Below the pieces are notes generated by a model. The model was given only the letters and a program-made list of their open reading frames with translations. It did not search any database and was not told the DNA's origin. From an uncultured Ruminococcus sp. (GTDB lineage: Bacteria > Bacillota > Clostridia > Oscillospirales > Acutalibacteraceae): 64,000 nucleotides of DNA. Of the stretch, positions 56,532 to 64,000 are shown piece by piece. Both the position numbers and the translations under genes were made by a program. Numbering within the stretch: position 1 is the first letter of the stretch; every line of letters begins with the position of its first letter. The stretch lies in contig CACYPH010000001.1 in NCBI GenBank assembly GCA_902776185.1, forward strand, positions 99,940 through 163,939, read 5' to 3'.

Positions 56532-56631
56532 CCAAGCCCCTCGGGGCTTGGTTGCCGCACATAATCAAAGCCTCCGCGCGGCGTGCGGCGGACATCCGAA
56601 TGGATGACAGATTTGATTACATACAGGTGTT
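56532..56631 (+). ncRNA. Structured intergenic/leader RNA element, copy A (pseudoknot)
   Basis: Starts with the hairpin CCAAGCCCC-tc-GGGGCTTGG (56532-56551), then TTGCCGCAC. P1 is GCCGCAC (56554-56560) with GTGCGGC (56583-56589). P2 is TAATCAAA (56562-56569) with TTTGATTA (56612-56619). P3 is CATCC-gaat-GGATG (56593-56606). P2's 5' strand lies inside P1 and pairs downstream of it, so P1 and P2 form an H-type pseudoknot. P2 ends 12 nt before the licD start, close to the AGGTG that serves as RBS. Copy B at 59609 has the same plan. I recognise no known family. Function is inference. Confidence 0.6.
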
Positions 56632-57471
56632 ATGATGACAGATTTACAGCAGACGGAATTTGAGATTTTAAAAGAATATATCGCAGTTTGCGAACGGCTG
56701 AAACTCCGGTATTATCTGGTATGCGGCAGCTGTCTCGGCGCGGTAAAATACAGCGGATTTATCCCGTGGGATGACGACATCGACGTCGCTATGCCCAGAG
56801 AGGACTACCGCGTCTTCTGCGAAAAAGCGCCGCTTCTGCTGCCGGAACACCTCTTTTTACAGACCAATGAATCCGATCGGAATTACCCCAATATATTCGC
56901 AAAGCTCCGCGATTCCCGCACGACCTATATCGAAAAGGGCATGGCTGAGCTGGATATCCATCACGGCGTTTATATCGACGTGTTCCCGCTGGACGGCTAT
57001 CCCGCCGATGAGAAAGAGCAGGAGCGATTCGAAAAGAAAAAAACCGATCTTAAGCATAAAATCAACTGTATCTATACGACCAAGCTCGATCTGCTGCATA
57101 CGCTGATGCGCTCTCTCAGACGTCTGCGCGGCTATCACCGCCACACGGCACAGTATGTTGAGGAGCTGATCGCGCTGTGCAGCGCCTATGACCTTGAAAG
57201 CTCCGCGCTGTGGTGTAATTTCGGCAACTGGCAGGGCAAAAAAGAATATGCTCCCCGCGAACAGTATGGGGAGGGGACTCAGGCGATCTTTGAGGGCTTA
57301 CAGGTGCGCGTGCCAAAGGATTTCGACGCGTATCTCAGCCAGAAATACGGCGACTGGCGCGCCGATCTCCCCGAGGATCAGCAGTACGGTCATCATTATT
57401 ACACCGTCTGCAACGTCAATAAGCCGTATACAACGTATACACAGCCCGATCCTGACCGACGGAAAAGCTAG
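56632..57471 (+). CDS. LicD-family transferase
   Basis: A 279-residue cytoplasmic protein. The motif VCGSCLGAVKYSGFIPWDDD then IDVAMPREDY (residues about 21-52) is the LicD nucleotidyltransferase-like active site. DIHHGVYIDVFPLDGYP near 105 is the second conserved block. Such proteins attach phosphocholine or other phospho-groups to sugars of surface glycans. The start at ATG 56632 (or 56635) is preceded by AGGTG only, directly after a structured RNA element. It lies between two repeat-protein genes, supporting a link between glycan decoration and repeat-protein binding. Confidence 0.88.
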   Translation: MMTDLQQTEFEILKEYIAVCERLKLRYYLVCGSCLGAVKYSGFIPWDDDIDVAMPREDYRVFCEKAPLLLPEHLFLQTNESDRNYPNIFAKLRDSRTTYIEKGMAELDIHHGVYIDVFPLDGYPADEKEQERFEKKKTDLKHKINCIYTTKLDLLHTLMRSLRRLRGYHRHTAQYVEELIALCSAYDLESSALWCNFGNWQGKKEYAPREQYGEGTQAIFEGLQVRVPKDFDAYLSQKYGDWRADLPEDQQYGHHYYTVCNVNKPYTTYTQPDPDRRKS

Positions 57472-57518
57472 GCAACAGCCTGTTTTGATATTTTGATTCT
57501 TTTGAAAGGATGATGATG

Positions 57519-59603
57519 ATGAAAAAACACACGACAAGATTTTTGTGCATGATTCTGTGTTTTGTGATGATGATCGGACTGACTGCAGTTCCGGCTTCTG
57601 CCGCAGAACAGAATATCGCCGCGGCCGGCGATACGATCGCTGACGGGCCGAACGCAAACGGCCTGTTCTATCTTGACGGCGTGATGCAGAAGGCGTACAA
57701 GCTGATCAACTTTGAGGGCAGCTGGTACTATATCGCCGAGAACCACAGGTATGTCAAGGACGCTACCCGCAACCTGAGCGCTTCGCTGGTGGAAGGTACC
57801 GGTATCAAAGCCGGCAAGTATTACTTTGACGCAGACGGCAGGATGGTGATCCCCGAGCCTGTTACCGAGCCTCCTACAGAGGCGCTCAACGGTCCCGTAG
57901 GTGATTACTTCTACATCGACGGCGTGCGGCAGAAGGCATATCAGCTGCTCGAGTGGGGCGGCGCGTGGTATTTTGTCGCCGAGAATCACAAGATCGTCAA
58001 GAATGTGACCCGCAACCTTACAGCCGCCAACATTCAGGGAACAATCTTTACAAAGCCCGGTTACTATTATTTTGATGAGCAGGGCAGGCTTTTTGACCGC
58101 AACGGTCCTCAGCCCGACGATACCTTCTACATCAACAACGCGAAGCAGAAGGCGTACAAGCTCTGTGAGTACAACGGCGATTACTACTATGTAGCAGAGT
58201 ATAATAAGATCTGCCGTAATCAGGAGCGCAACATTACCGACGCCGCTTTGGCGGGAACACCGTTTAAAGCGGGAAAATTCTCCTTTGACGCTGACGGCAA
58301 AATGCTGCCGAAGAACGGCCCTCAGAGTGACGGGTACTTTTATGTCAACAATGTCAAGCAGACTGCGTACAAGCTCTGTCAATTTGAGGGCGACTATTAC
58401 TATGTCTGCGAGTACCATAAGTATGCAAAGGACGCCTACCGTTATCTCAGCGCCGATCTGCTGAAGGGAACGGGATTCTCGCCCGCTTACTATCACTTTG
58501 ATTCCGAGGGCAAGCTGATCACAAAGAACGGTCCCTGTGAAGACGGCTACTTCTACATCAACAATGTCAAGCAGACCGCATATTCTCTCAAGGAATACGA
58601 GGGTAAGTATTATTATATCTGCGAGTACAATAAGTTCGCGGTCAATCAGAGCCGCAATCTTTCCGCTACTGCCGTCGCCGGCACTCCCTTCCCGGCGGGC
58701 AAGTACGACTTTGACGAAACCGGTGCGATGATCATCAAGAACGGCCCTCAGGATGACGGCTACTTCTACCTCGACGGTATCCGCCAGAGAGCGTTCCAGC
58801 TGATCTATTACGAAGGCTATTATTACTTTGTCAGTAATAACCATCAGTATATCAAGAACAGGACGGCTCCTGTCGGCGAGAACGTTGTCGAGGGCATGAC
58901 CTATGAGGACGGCACGCCGATCAAAGCGGGTTATTACAGCTTTGACAAGCACGGCAGGATGGTTATCAACTTTATCTCTTTCGAGGGCATCGATAATACC
59001 CGCGATATCGGCGGATATGTCACCGGCGATAACAAGAAGATCAGAAAGGGTCTGCTGATACGCGGTTCCGAGCTTGACGGTGCTGTTCTCACAGACAACG
59101 TTGCCACCGCGCTCGACAAGGATAAGCTGGTGAATACGCTGGGTATCAAGACCGAGATGGATCTGCGCGATCCTGCCGTTTCCCTCGGCGATATGCTCGG
59201 CCCGAACGTTACCCATAAATACTACAACGCGCCTCAGTATGAGGATATCTTTACAGATGCAGGCAAGGCAAAGATGAAGGAGATCTTCACCGATCTTGCC
59301 GATCCTGACAACTATCCGATCTATCTGCACTGCACCTACGGTATCGACCGTACCGGCACGACCTGTTACATTCTCGAGGCAGTCCTCGGCTTGAACGAGA
59401 CCGAACTGCAGACAGAATATGCGCTCTCTAACTGGTACCGTTCCTTCAATCAGAAGAAGGTCAATAAGATTAAGACCGGTCTTGCGGACTATCCGGGCGC
59501 AAATATCAATCAGCGCGCGGTGAACTACCTGCTTTCCTGCGGGATTACTCAGGAGCAGATCGATACCATCCGCAGTATCTATCTGACAGACGAAGATGTA
59601 TAA
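57519..59603 (+). CDS. Secreted repeat protein with C-terminal tyrosine-phosphatase-like domain
   Basis: A 694-residue exported protein with signal peptide HTTRFLCMILCFVMMIGLTA and cleavage near ASA. Six units of about 70 residues follow (for example NGPQSDGYFYVNNVKQTAYK with YYYVCEYHKYAK), the same family as in the 1756-residue protein. The last 200 residues are a Y_phosphatase3-like domain: FEGIDNTRDIGGYVTGDNKK, TEMDLRDPA, and the P-loop LHCTYGIDRTGTTCYI with catalytic Cys near 604. Four ATGs in a row start the gene; 57519 is best spaced from GAAAGGA. The substrate could be a phosphorylated protein, sugar or lipid outside the cell. Confidence 0.88.
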   Translation: MKKHTTRFLCMILCFVMMIGLTAVPASAAEQNIAAAGDTIADGPNANGLFYLDGVMQKAYKLINFEGSWYYIAENHRYVKDATRNLSASLVEGTGIKAGKYYFDADGRMVIPEPVTEPPTEALNGPVGDYFYIDGVRQKAYQLLEWGGAWYFVAENHKIVKNVTRNLTAANIQGTIFTKPGYYYFDEQGRLFDRNGPQPDDTFYINNAKQKAYKLCEYNGDYYYVAEYNKICRNQERNITDAALAGTPFKAGKFSFDADGKMLPKNGPQSDGYFYVNNVKQTAYKLCQFEGDYYYVCEYHKYAKDAYRYLSADLLKGTGFSPAYYHFDSEGKLITKNGPCEDGYFYINNVKQTAYSLKEYEGKYYYICEYNKFAVNQSRNLSATAVAGTPFPAGKYDFDETGAMIIKNGPQDDGYFYLDGIRQRAFQLIYYEGYYYFVSNNHQYIKNRTAPVGENVVEGMTYEDGTPIKAGYYSFDKHGRMVINFISFEGIDNTRDIGGYVTGDNKKIRKGLLIRGSELDGAVLTDNVATALDKDKLVNTLGIKTEMDLRDPAVSLGDMLGPNVTHKYYNAPQYEDIFTDAGKAKMKEIFTDLADPDNYPIYLHCTYGIDRTGTTCYILEAVLGLNETELQTEYALSNWYRSFNQKKVNKIKTGLADYPGANINQRAVNYLLSCGITQEQIDTIRSIYLTDEDV

Positions 59604-59608
59604 TGAAT

Positions 59609-59705
59609 CCCGGCTTTTGCCGGGTTGCCGCACAGAATTAAAGCCTCCACGCGGCGTGCGGCGGGCAACGGAGTATTCCGGCTGATTTAATTGCTTGGTG
59701 AGTAT
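59609..59705 (+). ncRNA. Structured intergenic/leader RNA element, copy B (pseudoknot)
   Basis: Hairpin CCCGGC-tttt-GCCGGG (59609-59624), then TTGCCGCAC. P1 is GCCGCAC (59627-59633) with GTGCGGC (59656-59662). P2 is AATTAAA (59636-59642) with TTTAATT (59686-59692). P3 is CGGA-gtat-TCCG (59669-59680). Compared with copy A, P1 and the core GCCTCC-R-CGCGGC are conserved. P2 has a C-G to U-A change on both strands, and P3 and the first hairpin differ in sequence but keep pairing. It precedes the glycosyltransferase start, with GGTGAG in between. Confidence 0.6.
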
Positions 59706-60830
59706 ATGAAGTATCTTTGTTTTTTCGACAGTGTTCTCAACAGAAGAAGAATTAAAATGGCGTCCGCAAATAAGGTGCGCTATATCTGCTCGGCGCTGAA
59801 CCGGATCGGTATCGACGTCGAGATTATCTCCTGCAGCATGACCGCGCCGACCGCGATCCCTGCGACGGTCGAACAGCTCAGCGAGCATACGAGCGTGAGG
59901 TATTTCAGGACTGCCGCCGAGAAGGATTCGAAGCTTTTCAAGCTTTGGCAGATCATCAGAAGAAATCTTACCCTGTTTTTCTATCTGCTGTTCCATACAA
60001 AAAGAGGAGAGACTGTTGCTGTTTATCATTCGCTGATCAATATGCGGTGCATTTCTCTGGCGAAAAAGATCAAAGGCTTCCGGCTCCTTCTGGAGGCGGA
60101 AGAGATCTATAACAACGTATATGAGCATTCCAAAGCAAGCCGTAAAACGGAGATGCGGTTCCTTAAGAGCTGTGCGGATATGTATCTCTTTCCCACCAAC
60201 GTGCTTGCCGAAAAGATCAATACGTCCAAGAAGCCGCAGGCAATCGTCTACGGGGCGTATGAGTTTGATCGCATCGCGCCCGCAAAGCGTGATCCGGACG
60301 GCAGGATCCGCGTTGCCTATACCGGCTCCTTTGATCCGAACAAGGGCGGTCTTGCCGGTGCGCTGGAAGCGGCAAAGTATCTTGACGAACGCTACTGTCT
60401 TTGCATTCTCGGCACCGATACGCCCGAAAGGGTTGCGGCGCTTGATCAGTATATCGAAGAGCATTCCCGCAAGGACGCCTGTGAGATTCGCTACGACGGC
60501 GTGAAAAAGGGAAAGGATTATACCGACTATCTGAGCAACTGTGACGTCGGGCTGAGTACCCAGAATCCCGACGCGTCGTTCAACGATACGTCGTTCCCGT
60601 CAAAGGTGATCTCCTATCTGAGCTGTAATCTGAGGGTCGTTGCTTATCCGATTCGGGTACTGACAGATTCCGAGCTGAATGACACTCTGATCTTTTACGG
60701 CGAGAATACGCCCGCATCGATCGCAGACGCGATCAAAGGGATCGATTTTACGGCGCCCTATGATGGCGCGTCGCTGATTGCGTCGCTGGACGCTTCTTTC
60801 AAAAAACAACTGGAGGCTCTCCGGATTTAA
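59706..60830 (+). CDS. Glycosyltransferase (GT-B type)
   Basis: A 374-residue protein. The C-terminal half has VAYTGSFDPNKGGLAGALEA, a cap on the donor domain, and DVGLSTQNPDASFNDTSFPS, KVISYLSCNLRVVAYPI, the donor-sugar site of GT4-like enzymes. The N-terminal half (MKYLCFFDSVLNRRRIKMAS) is the acceptor domain. The start is taken at ATG 59706; a TTG at 59691 is in frame but lies inside the RNA element. It comes before the flippase gene. Confidence 0.85.
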   Translation: MKYLCFFDSVLNRRRIKMASANKVRYICSALNRIGIDVEIISCSMTAPTAIPATVEQLSEHTSVRYFRTAAEKDSKLFKLWQIIRRNLTLFFYLLFHTKRGETVAVYHSLINMRCISLAKKIKGFRLLLEAEEIYNNVYEHSKASRKTEMRFLKSCADMYLFPTNVLAEKINTSKKPQAIVYGAYEFDRIAPAKRDPDGRIRVAYTGSFDPNKGGLAGALEAAKYLDERYCLCILGTDTPERVAALDQYIEEHSRKDACEIRYDGVKKGKDYTDYLSNCDVGLSTQNPDASFNDTSFPSKVISYLSCNLRVVAYPIRVLTDSELNDTLIFYGENTPASIADAIKGIDFTAPYDGASLIASLDASFKKQLEALRI

Positions 60831-60841
60831 GAGGTATATGA

Positions 60842-62371
60842 ATGAATAGAAAAATCGGAGTGATACTCTCCTATATCCTGATGGTATTTGAGGTGTTGTC
60901 CACTCTGCTGTTGACGCCGTTTATCATCCGCACTTTAGGCGACTCGGAGTATGGCGTGTACAAGCTGTCGGCGGCAATCGTCGCCTATCTGCTCTTGTTG
61001 GATCTGGGCGTTGGAAATGCGGTGACGCGTTATGTCGCCAAATACCGCGCGCAGGGAAACACCCTGATGTGCAGACGGTTTCTGGGCATTACGACAATTT
61101 ATTACTCGGCAATCGCCGCGCTGTGTCTGGTTGTCGGCGTTGTCCTGATCTTTCTGTATCCGACCGCTTTTGCGACGGGGTTGAGTCAGGATGAGATCGC
61201 ACTGGGGCAAAGGCTGCTGTCGATCACCATCATCAATACCGCCGTCACGCTGGGTTCGGTAGGCTTTAAAAATGCGATCATCGCATATGAGCGCTTTGAT
61301 GTCTCCCGCGGGATGTCGATTATCATGATCATCATCCGCATCGCCTGTACTTTCGGCGCGCTGAAGCTGGGCTTCGGCAGTATCGGTATCGTATCCGTCA
61401 ATCTGATGATGACGGTGATCACAAACGTTTTCTTTGCACTGTTTGTGATCTTCAAGCTGAAGCTGAAACCGATCTTCCGCGGAATCACATCGTCGCTGGT
61501 CAAAGAGGTCGCTGTCTACTCGTCGTTCATTCTGATTCAGATGATCGCGACACAGATCAACGCTTGTGCCGATCAGATCCTGCTCGGAATGTTTGTAGAA
61601 GCGTCGGCAGTGATCATTGCCGTATACAGTGTCGGTCAGCAGATCACCCAATATTTTCAGAGCATCGGTTCTTCCGTAACAGGCGTGCTGATGCCCGGCG
61701 TAGTCAAGCTCGTAGAAAGCAAAGCGACGCCGAAACAGCTCTGCGATGAGATGATACGCATCGGGCGGCTGATCCTGATGGTGTTGGGGCTGATATGGAG
61801 CGGCTTTCTGGTGTTCGGCAGGCAGTTTATCACCCTGTGGGTCGGCGCCGAAAAGCTCGACGCATACTGGGTCACGATGATCCTGATGACAGCGCATTTG
61901 TTTATTCTGACCGAGGCAATCGGTACCCAGATCCTGTGGAGCATGAACGAGCATAAGGAGCAGTCGATCCTCAAGATCTCCATCGTTGTCGTCAATGTTT
62001 TTCTGACGATCGCGCTGATCCAGTGGAATCCGCTCTACGGCGCAACGATCGGCACCTTTATCTCGCTGATGCTCGGCGATATCGGCGTTATGAACCTGAT
62101 ATTTGTCAAAAAAATCAAGATCAAGCTGAGCACCTATTATCTCGGATTGTTCAAGGGGATCATTCCCAGTATGCTCATCGCGATCGCGGCAGGTTTCGGG
62201 TTCTCCTTTATCGGACTTTCGGGATGGATCGGCTTAGGCGTCAATGTTCTGGTTGTCGTTGCTGTCTATCTGATCGCGATGTCGCTCTTCGGCATGAACC
62301 GATATGAAAAGGACCTGATCTTCGGCATGATCAAAAAGGTTTTTCGCAGACCTTCGCACAAGAAGGCTTGA
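60842..62371 (+). CDS. Oligosaccharide flippase (Wzx-like, polysaccharide transporter family)
   Basis: A 509-residue membrane protein with about 14 helices. The N-terminus IGVILSYILMVFEVLSTLLL, TPFIIRTLGDSEYGVYKLSA is typical of PST/MOP flippases. It moves the lipid-linked repeat unit across the membrane for the EpsG-like polymerase. ATG 60842 lies 11 nt after the glycosyltransferase stop with AGAGG. Confidence 0.92.
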   Translation: MNRKIGVILSYILMVFEVLSTLLLTPFIIRTLGDSEYGVYKLSAAIVAYLLLLDLGVGNAVTRYVAKYRAQGNTLMCRRFLGITTIYYSAIAALCLVVGVVLIFLYPTAFATGLSQDEIALGQRLLSITIINTAVTLGSVGFKNAIIAYERFDVSRGMSIIMIIIRIACTFGALKLGFGSIGIVSVNLMMTVITNVFFALFVIFKLKLKPIFRGITSSLVKEVAVYSSFILIQMIATQINACADQILLGMFVEASAVIIAVYSVGQQITQYFQSIGSSVTGVLMPGVVKLVESKATPKQLCDEMIRIGRLILMVLGLIWSGFLVFGRQFITLWVGAEKLDAYWVTMILMTAHLFILTEAIGTQILWSMNEHKEQSILKISIVVVNVFLTIALIQWNPLYGATIGTFISLMLGDIGVMNLIFVKKIKIKLSTYYLGLFKGIIPSMLIAIAAGFGFSFIGLSGWIGLGVNVLVVVAVYLIAMSLFGMNRYEKDLIFGMIKKVFRRPSHKKA

Positions 62372-62425
62372 GCAGATATCATGCGGCGCAATCTGGCACT
62401 GCAAGCAAAAAGGAAGGGAATCAAA

Positions 62426-63352
62426 ATGAACGAAAAAGATATAAAAGAAAAGAACACCTCTGTTGAGGAAAAGGATACCGCTGTTGATGAAAAGGCAGAG
62501 GAAAAGTCCTCCAATGAAAACAAGAAGTATATAATTGCGCTGATTGCCGCGCTGGTTGTGATCGCTGTGGTCATTCTGGTCGTGTCGCTTACCGGCAAGC
62601 CGTCCGATGAAGATGCTCAGGAGGGCGATACTGCATCGGCGACCGAAACAGAAGAGACAACGGCGCAGCAGCCCACCTTTGTCAGGCTCGTTGATCCGGA
62701 GGAGACCTATCCGATCGACTTGGGCTTTGTCAAGCTCAGATTTCCCGAAGAGTACAAGGATACGGTCAAGATCGACGGCGTCAAAAAGCACGAGATCACA
62801 GACGTCTTTACGCTGAGCTTTACCGCGGACAAAAAACAGCTGTTTGACCTCTCCTTTAATAAAGACGAGAAAAAAGGCGGCGTGCTCGGTACACTGCTCA
62901 TGGATGAAGGCAACGTTGTGGTCTATGTCAAAACCTACGCGCTTGATCAGTCGGACGTCGAGCATATCGCGATGCAGGAATCCCTGAATGTGATTATCGA
63001 AGCGCTGATCTCGGATTACGACTTTGTCACCGGCGAGATCATCAAGCAGGAGGATACCTCTGTATTTGAGATCAAAACAGACGTGACGACTCTTTATTAT
63101 CCCAACAAATGGAAGAATAAGGTGACGGTCAAGGAGGACGGTAAAACCGTCAGCTTTATGATTGATAAGAGAAAGCTTTTTGATCTTCGCTTTGAAAAAA
63201 GCGACGGCTATCTGCTCGGCACCTATGACGGTACGCCTATTTATATGGTCGAGTATAAAGCGGAAAACGATGACGAGATCGCGATGCAGCAGGATGTCAA
63301 CGTGATCATCGAATACTTGTCCAAGGACAAGAAGTTTGAGATCAACGCTTGA
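62426..63352 (+). CDS. Membrane-anchored protein with duplicated domain, unknown function
   Basis: A 308-residue protein. The first 35 residues are charged (Glu/Lys-rich), then a single membrane helix at about 36-58 (YIIALIAALVVIAVVILVVS), then an acidic Thr-rich stalk and two related beta-rich domains. Domain 1 has LGFVKLRFPEEYKDTVKIDG...KKQLFDLSFNKDEKKGGVLG; domain 2 has TTLYYPNKWKNKVTVKEDGK...KRKLFDLRFEKSDGYLLG. Each ends with a similar motif (EHIAMQESLNVIIEAL, DEIAMQQDVNVIIEYL). This looks like an internal duplication. ATG 62426 after GGAAGGGA. A role in assembly or attachment of the polysaccharide is suggested only by location. Confidence 0.75.
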   Translation: MNEKDIKEKNTSVEEKDTAVDEKAEEKSSNENKKYIIALIAALVVIAVVILVVSLTGKPSDEDAQEGDTASATETEETTAQQPTFVRLVDPEETYPIDLGFVKLRFPEEYKDTVKIDGVKKHEITDVFTLSFTADKKQLFDLSFNKDEKKGGVLGTLLMDEGNVVVYVKTYALDQSDVEHIAMQESLNVIIEALISDYDFVTGEIIKQEDTSVFEIKTDVTTLYYPNKWKNKVTVKEDGKTVSFMIDKRKLFDLRFEKSDGYLLGTYDGTPIYMVEYKAENDDEIAMQQDVNVIIEYLSKDKKFEINA

Positions 63353-63381
63353 TGAAGACCGATGAAAGGGGAAAAAGAACC

Positions 63382-63927
63382 ATGACCGATCAGACGGCAG
63401 CATCCCGCTGTTTGATCTCTGTTATCATTCCCGTGTATAATGCGGGACCGTATATTGCTCGTTGCCTTGACAGCGTGCTGGCACAGACCTTTCCCTGCTT
63501 TGAGGTGATTCTGGTCGACGACGGCTCCACGGATAACAGCGGAGAAATCTGTGATGAATATGCGCTGAAAGACAACCGCATCAAAGTGATTCATCAGCCC
63601 AACGGCGGTCAATCTGCGGCCAGAAACGTCGCGATCGACGCCGCCGTCCAAAACGACGAATGTAAGTGGATCGCCTTTGTCGACAGCGACGATAAGATCC
63701 ACCCCCGATATCTGGAGCTGCTGTATCACGCTGCGGTCGACAACGATTGTTCAGTTAGCGGCTGTAACTATATGAAGGTCTATCAGGATACCGATTTTCC
63801 TCAGATAAAAAAGGAGCCGCAGATGATCACCGCCGAAGCCTTTTACTGTGACAGAACGGTGAGCGCAATCTCTCCGTGGAGCAAGCTCATTCGCAAAGAG
63901 CTTTTTAATAACATAGTTAGGGTATAA
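63382..63927 (+). CDS. Glycosyltransferase family 2, C-terminus replaced by foreign sequence
   Basis: About 181 residues: VIIPVYNAGPYIARCLDSVL, LVDDGSTDNSGEICDEYALK, NGGQSAARNVAIDAA and AFVDSDDKIHPRYLELLYHA, a clear GT-A core with DxD. It stops at SPWSKLIRKELFNNIVRV*. Family members continue with about 120 more residues after KLIRKELF, so the reading frame is cut. The sequence after about 63908 does not encode the expected continuation in any frame. The start is ATG 63382 (GAAAGGGG). The stop at 63925-63927 lies in the foreign sequence. Confidence 0.8.
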   Translation: MTDQTAASRCLISVIIPVYNAGPYIARCLDSVLAQTFPCFEVILVDDGSTDNSGEICDEYALKDNRIKVIHQPNGGQSAARNVAIDAAVQNDECKWIAFVDSDDKIHPRYLELLYHAAVDNDCSVSGCNYMKVYQDTDFPQIKKEPQMITAEAFYCDRTVSAISPWSKLIRKELFNNIVRV

Positions 63928-64000
63928 TTCCCCGCTGCTTGCAGCGAAAGAGTCAGTCGAGTATAACCTCGACTGGACGGATTACAACTTCCAATAGAAG
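63911..64000. mobile_element. Possible end of an inserted element at the right edge
   Basis: Right after the glycosyltransferase break there are two adjacent hairpins: CGCTGC-tt-GCAGCG (63933-63946) and CAGTCGAG-tataac-CTCGACTG (63954-63975), with no T tract. The junction and the hairpins would fit the terminus of an insertion element. No transposase is visible in the remaining 70 bases, so this is weak. Confidence 0.35.

Noticed and set aside
57468-60464. A 998-codon open frame on the minus strand
   Set aside because: It spans two well-supported plus-strand genes and an intergenic element and shows no family motif; a shadow of periodic codon use.

Overview
The window looks like chromosomal DNA from an anaerobic Clostridia bacterium of the Ruminococcus/Oscillospiraceae type. 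The evidence is AGGAGG ribosome binding sites throughout, consensus sigma-A promoters with 17-bp spacers, a ctsR-mcsA-mcsB-clpC operon, secreted proteins with type I dockerins, TarGHIJ/LicD surface-glycan genes, and roughly even GC with AT-rich islands. This assignment is inference; no rRNA or complete tRNA is present.

Layout. (1) About 1-9230 is accessory DNA: a DUF3800 gene running off the left edge, a type I restriction-modification cluster in the unusual order hsdR, small ORF, hsdS, unknown, membrane protein, hsdM, and a DUF6017-type gene of the kind carried by conjugative elements. It ends at a 23-nt tRNA 3' end followed by a terminator, which looks like the right attachment site of an integrated element. 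(2) 9436-19167 is mixed chromosomal sequence: an Mbeg1-like hydrolase and a decayed paralogue, regulators, a zinc-ribbon membrane protein, a polar amino-acid ABC transporter, and an ECF sigma / membrane protein / dockerin operon whose sigma gene has an in-frame TGA. (3) 19254-24170 is the CtsR-controlled stress operon. (4) 24188-26451 holds a dockerin protein, an Xre regulator and a membrane protein. (5) 26461-31884 (minus strand) is tarG-tarH-licD-tarI-tarJ, for making CDP-ribitol or a similar unit, exporting a glycan and modifying it. (6) 32279-36695 is potABCD for polyamine uptake, followed by a HAD phosphatase, a lipoprotein cyclophilin, an S1-domain protein and RmuC. (7) 41079-64000 is a large exopolysaccharide/capsule locus: chain-length regulator, BY-kinase, initiating sugar transferase, a lyase/dehydrogenase pair, several glycosyltransferases, an EpsG-like polymerase, a LicD protein and a flippase. 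Within it are two large secreted proteins and one gene fragment that share a repeat of about 70 residues. The window ends inside a glycosyltransferase gene that appears interrupted.

The capsule locus reads as a Wzx/Wzy pathway. The sugar transferase primes the lipid carrier, glycosyltransferases extend the unit, the flippase and EpsG-like protein export and polymerise it, and the YveK/CapB-like pair sets chain length. The repeat proteins may bind the surface glycan. One carries a phosphodiester-glycosidase domain and the other an extracellular tyrosine-phosphatase-like domain.

The most interesting signal is a pair of leader/intergenic sequences at about 56532-56631 and 59609-59705. They share a core of about 40 nt and can form the same H-type pseudoknot, with compensatory base changes. 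Each sits between a repeat-protein gene and the next sugar gene. I do not recognise it as a known RNA family. Several dispersed palindromic repeat families (MITE-like) are also scattered between genes.
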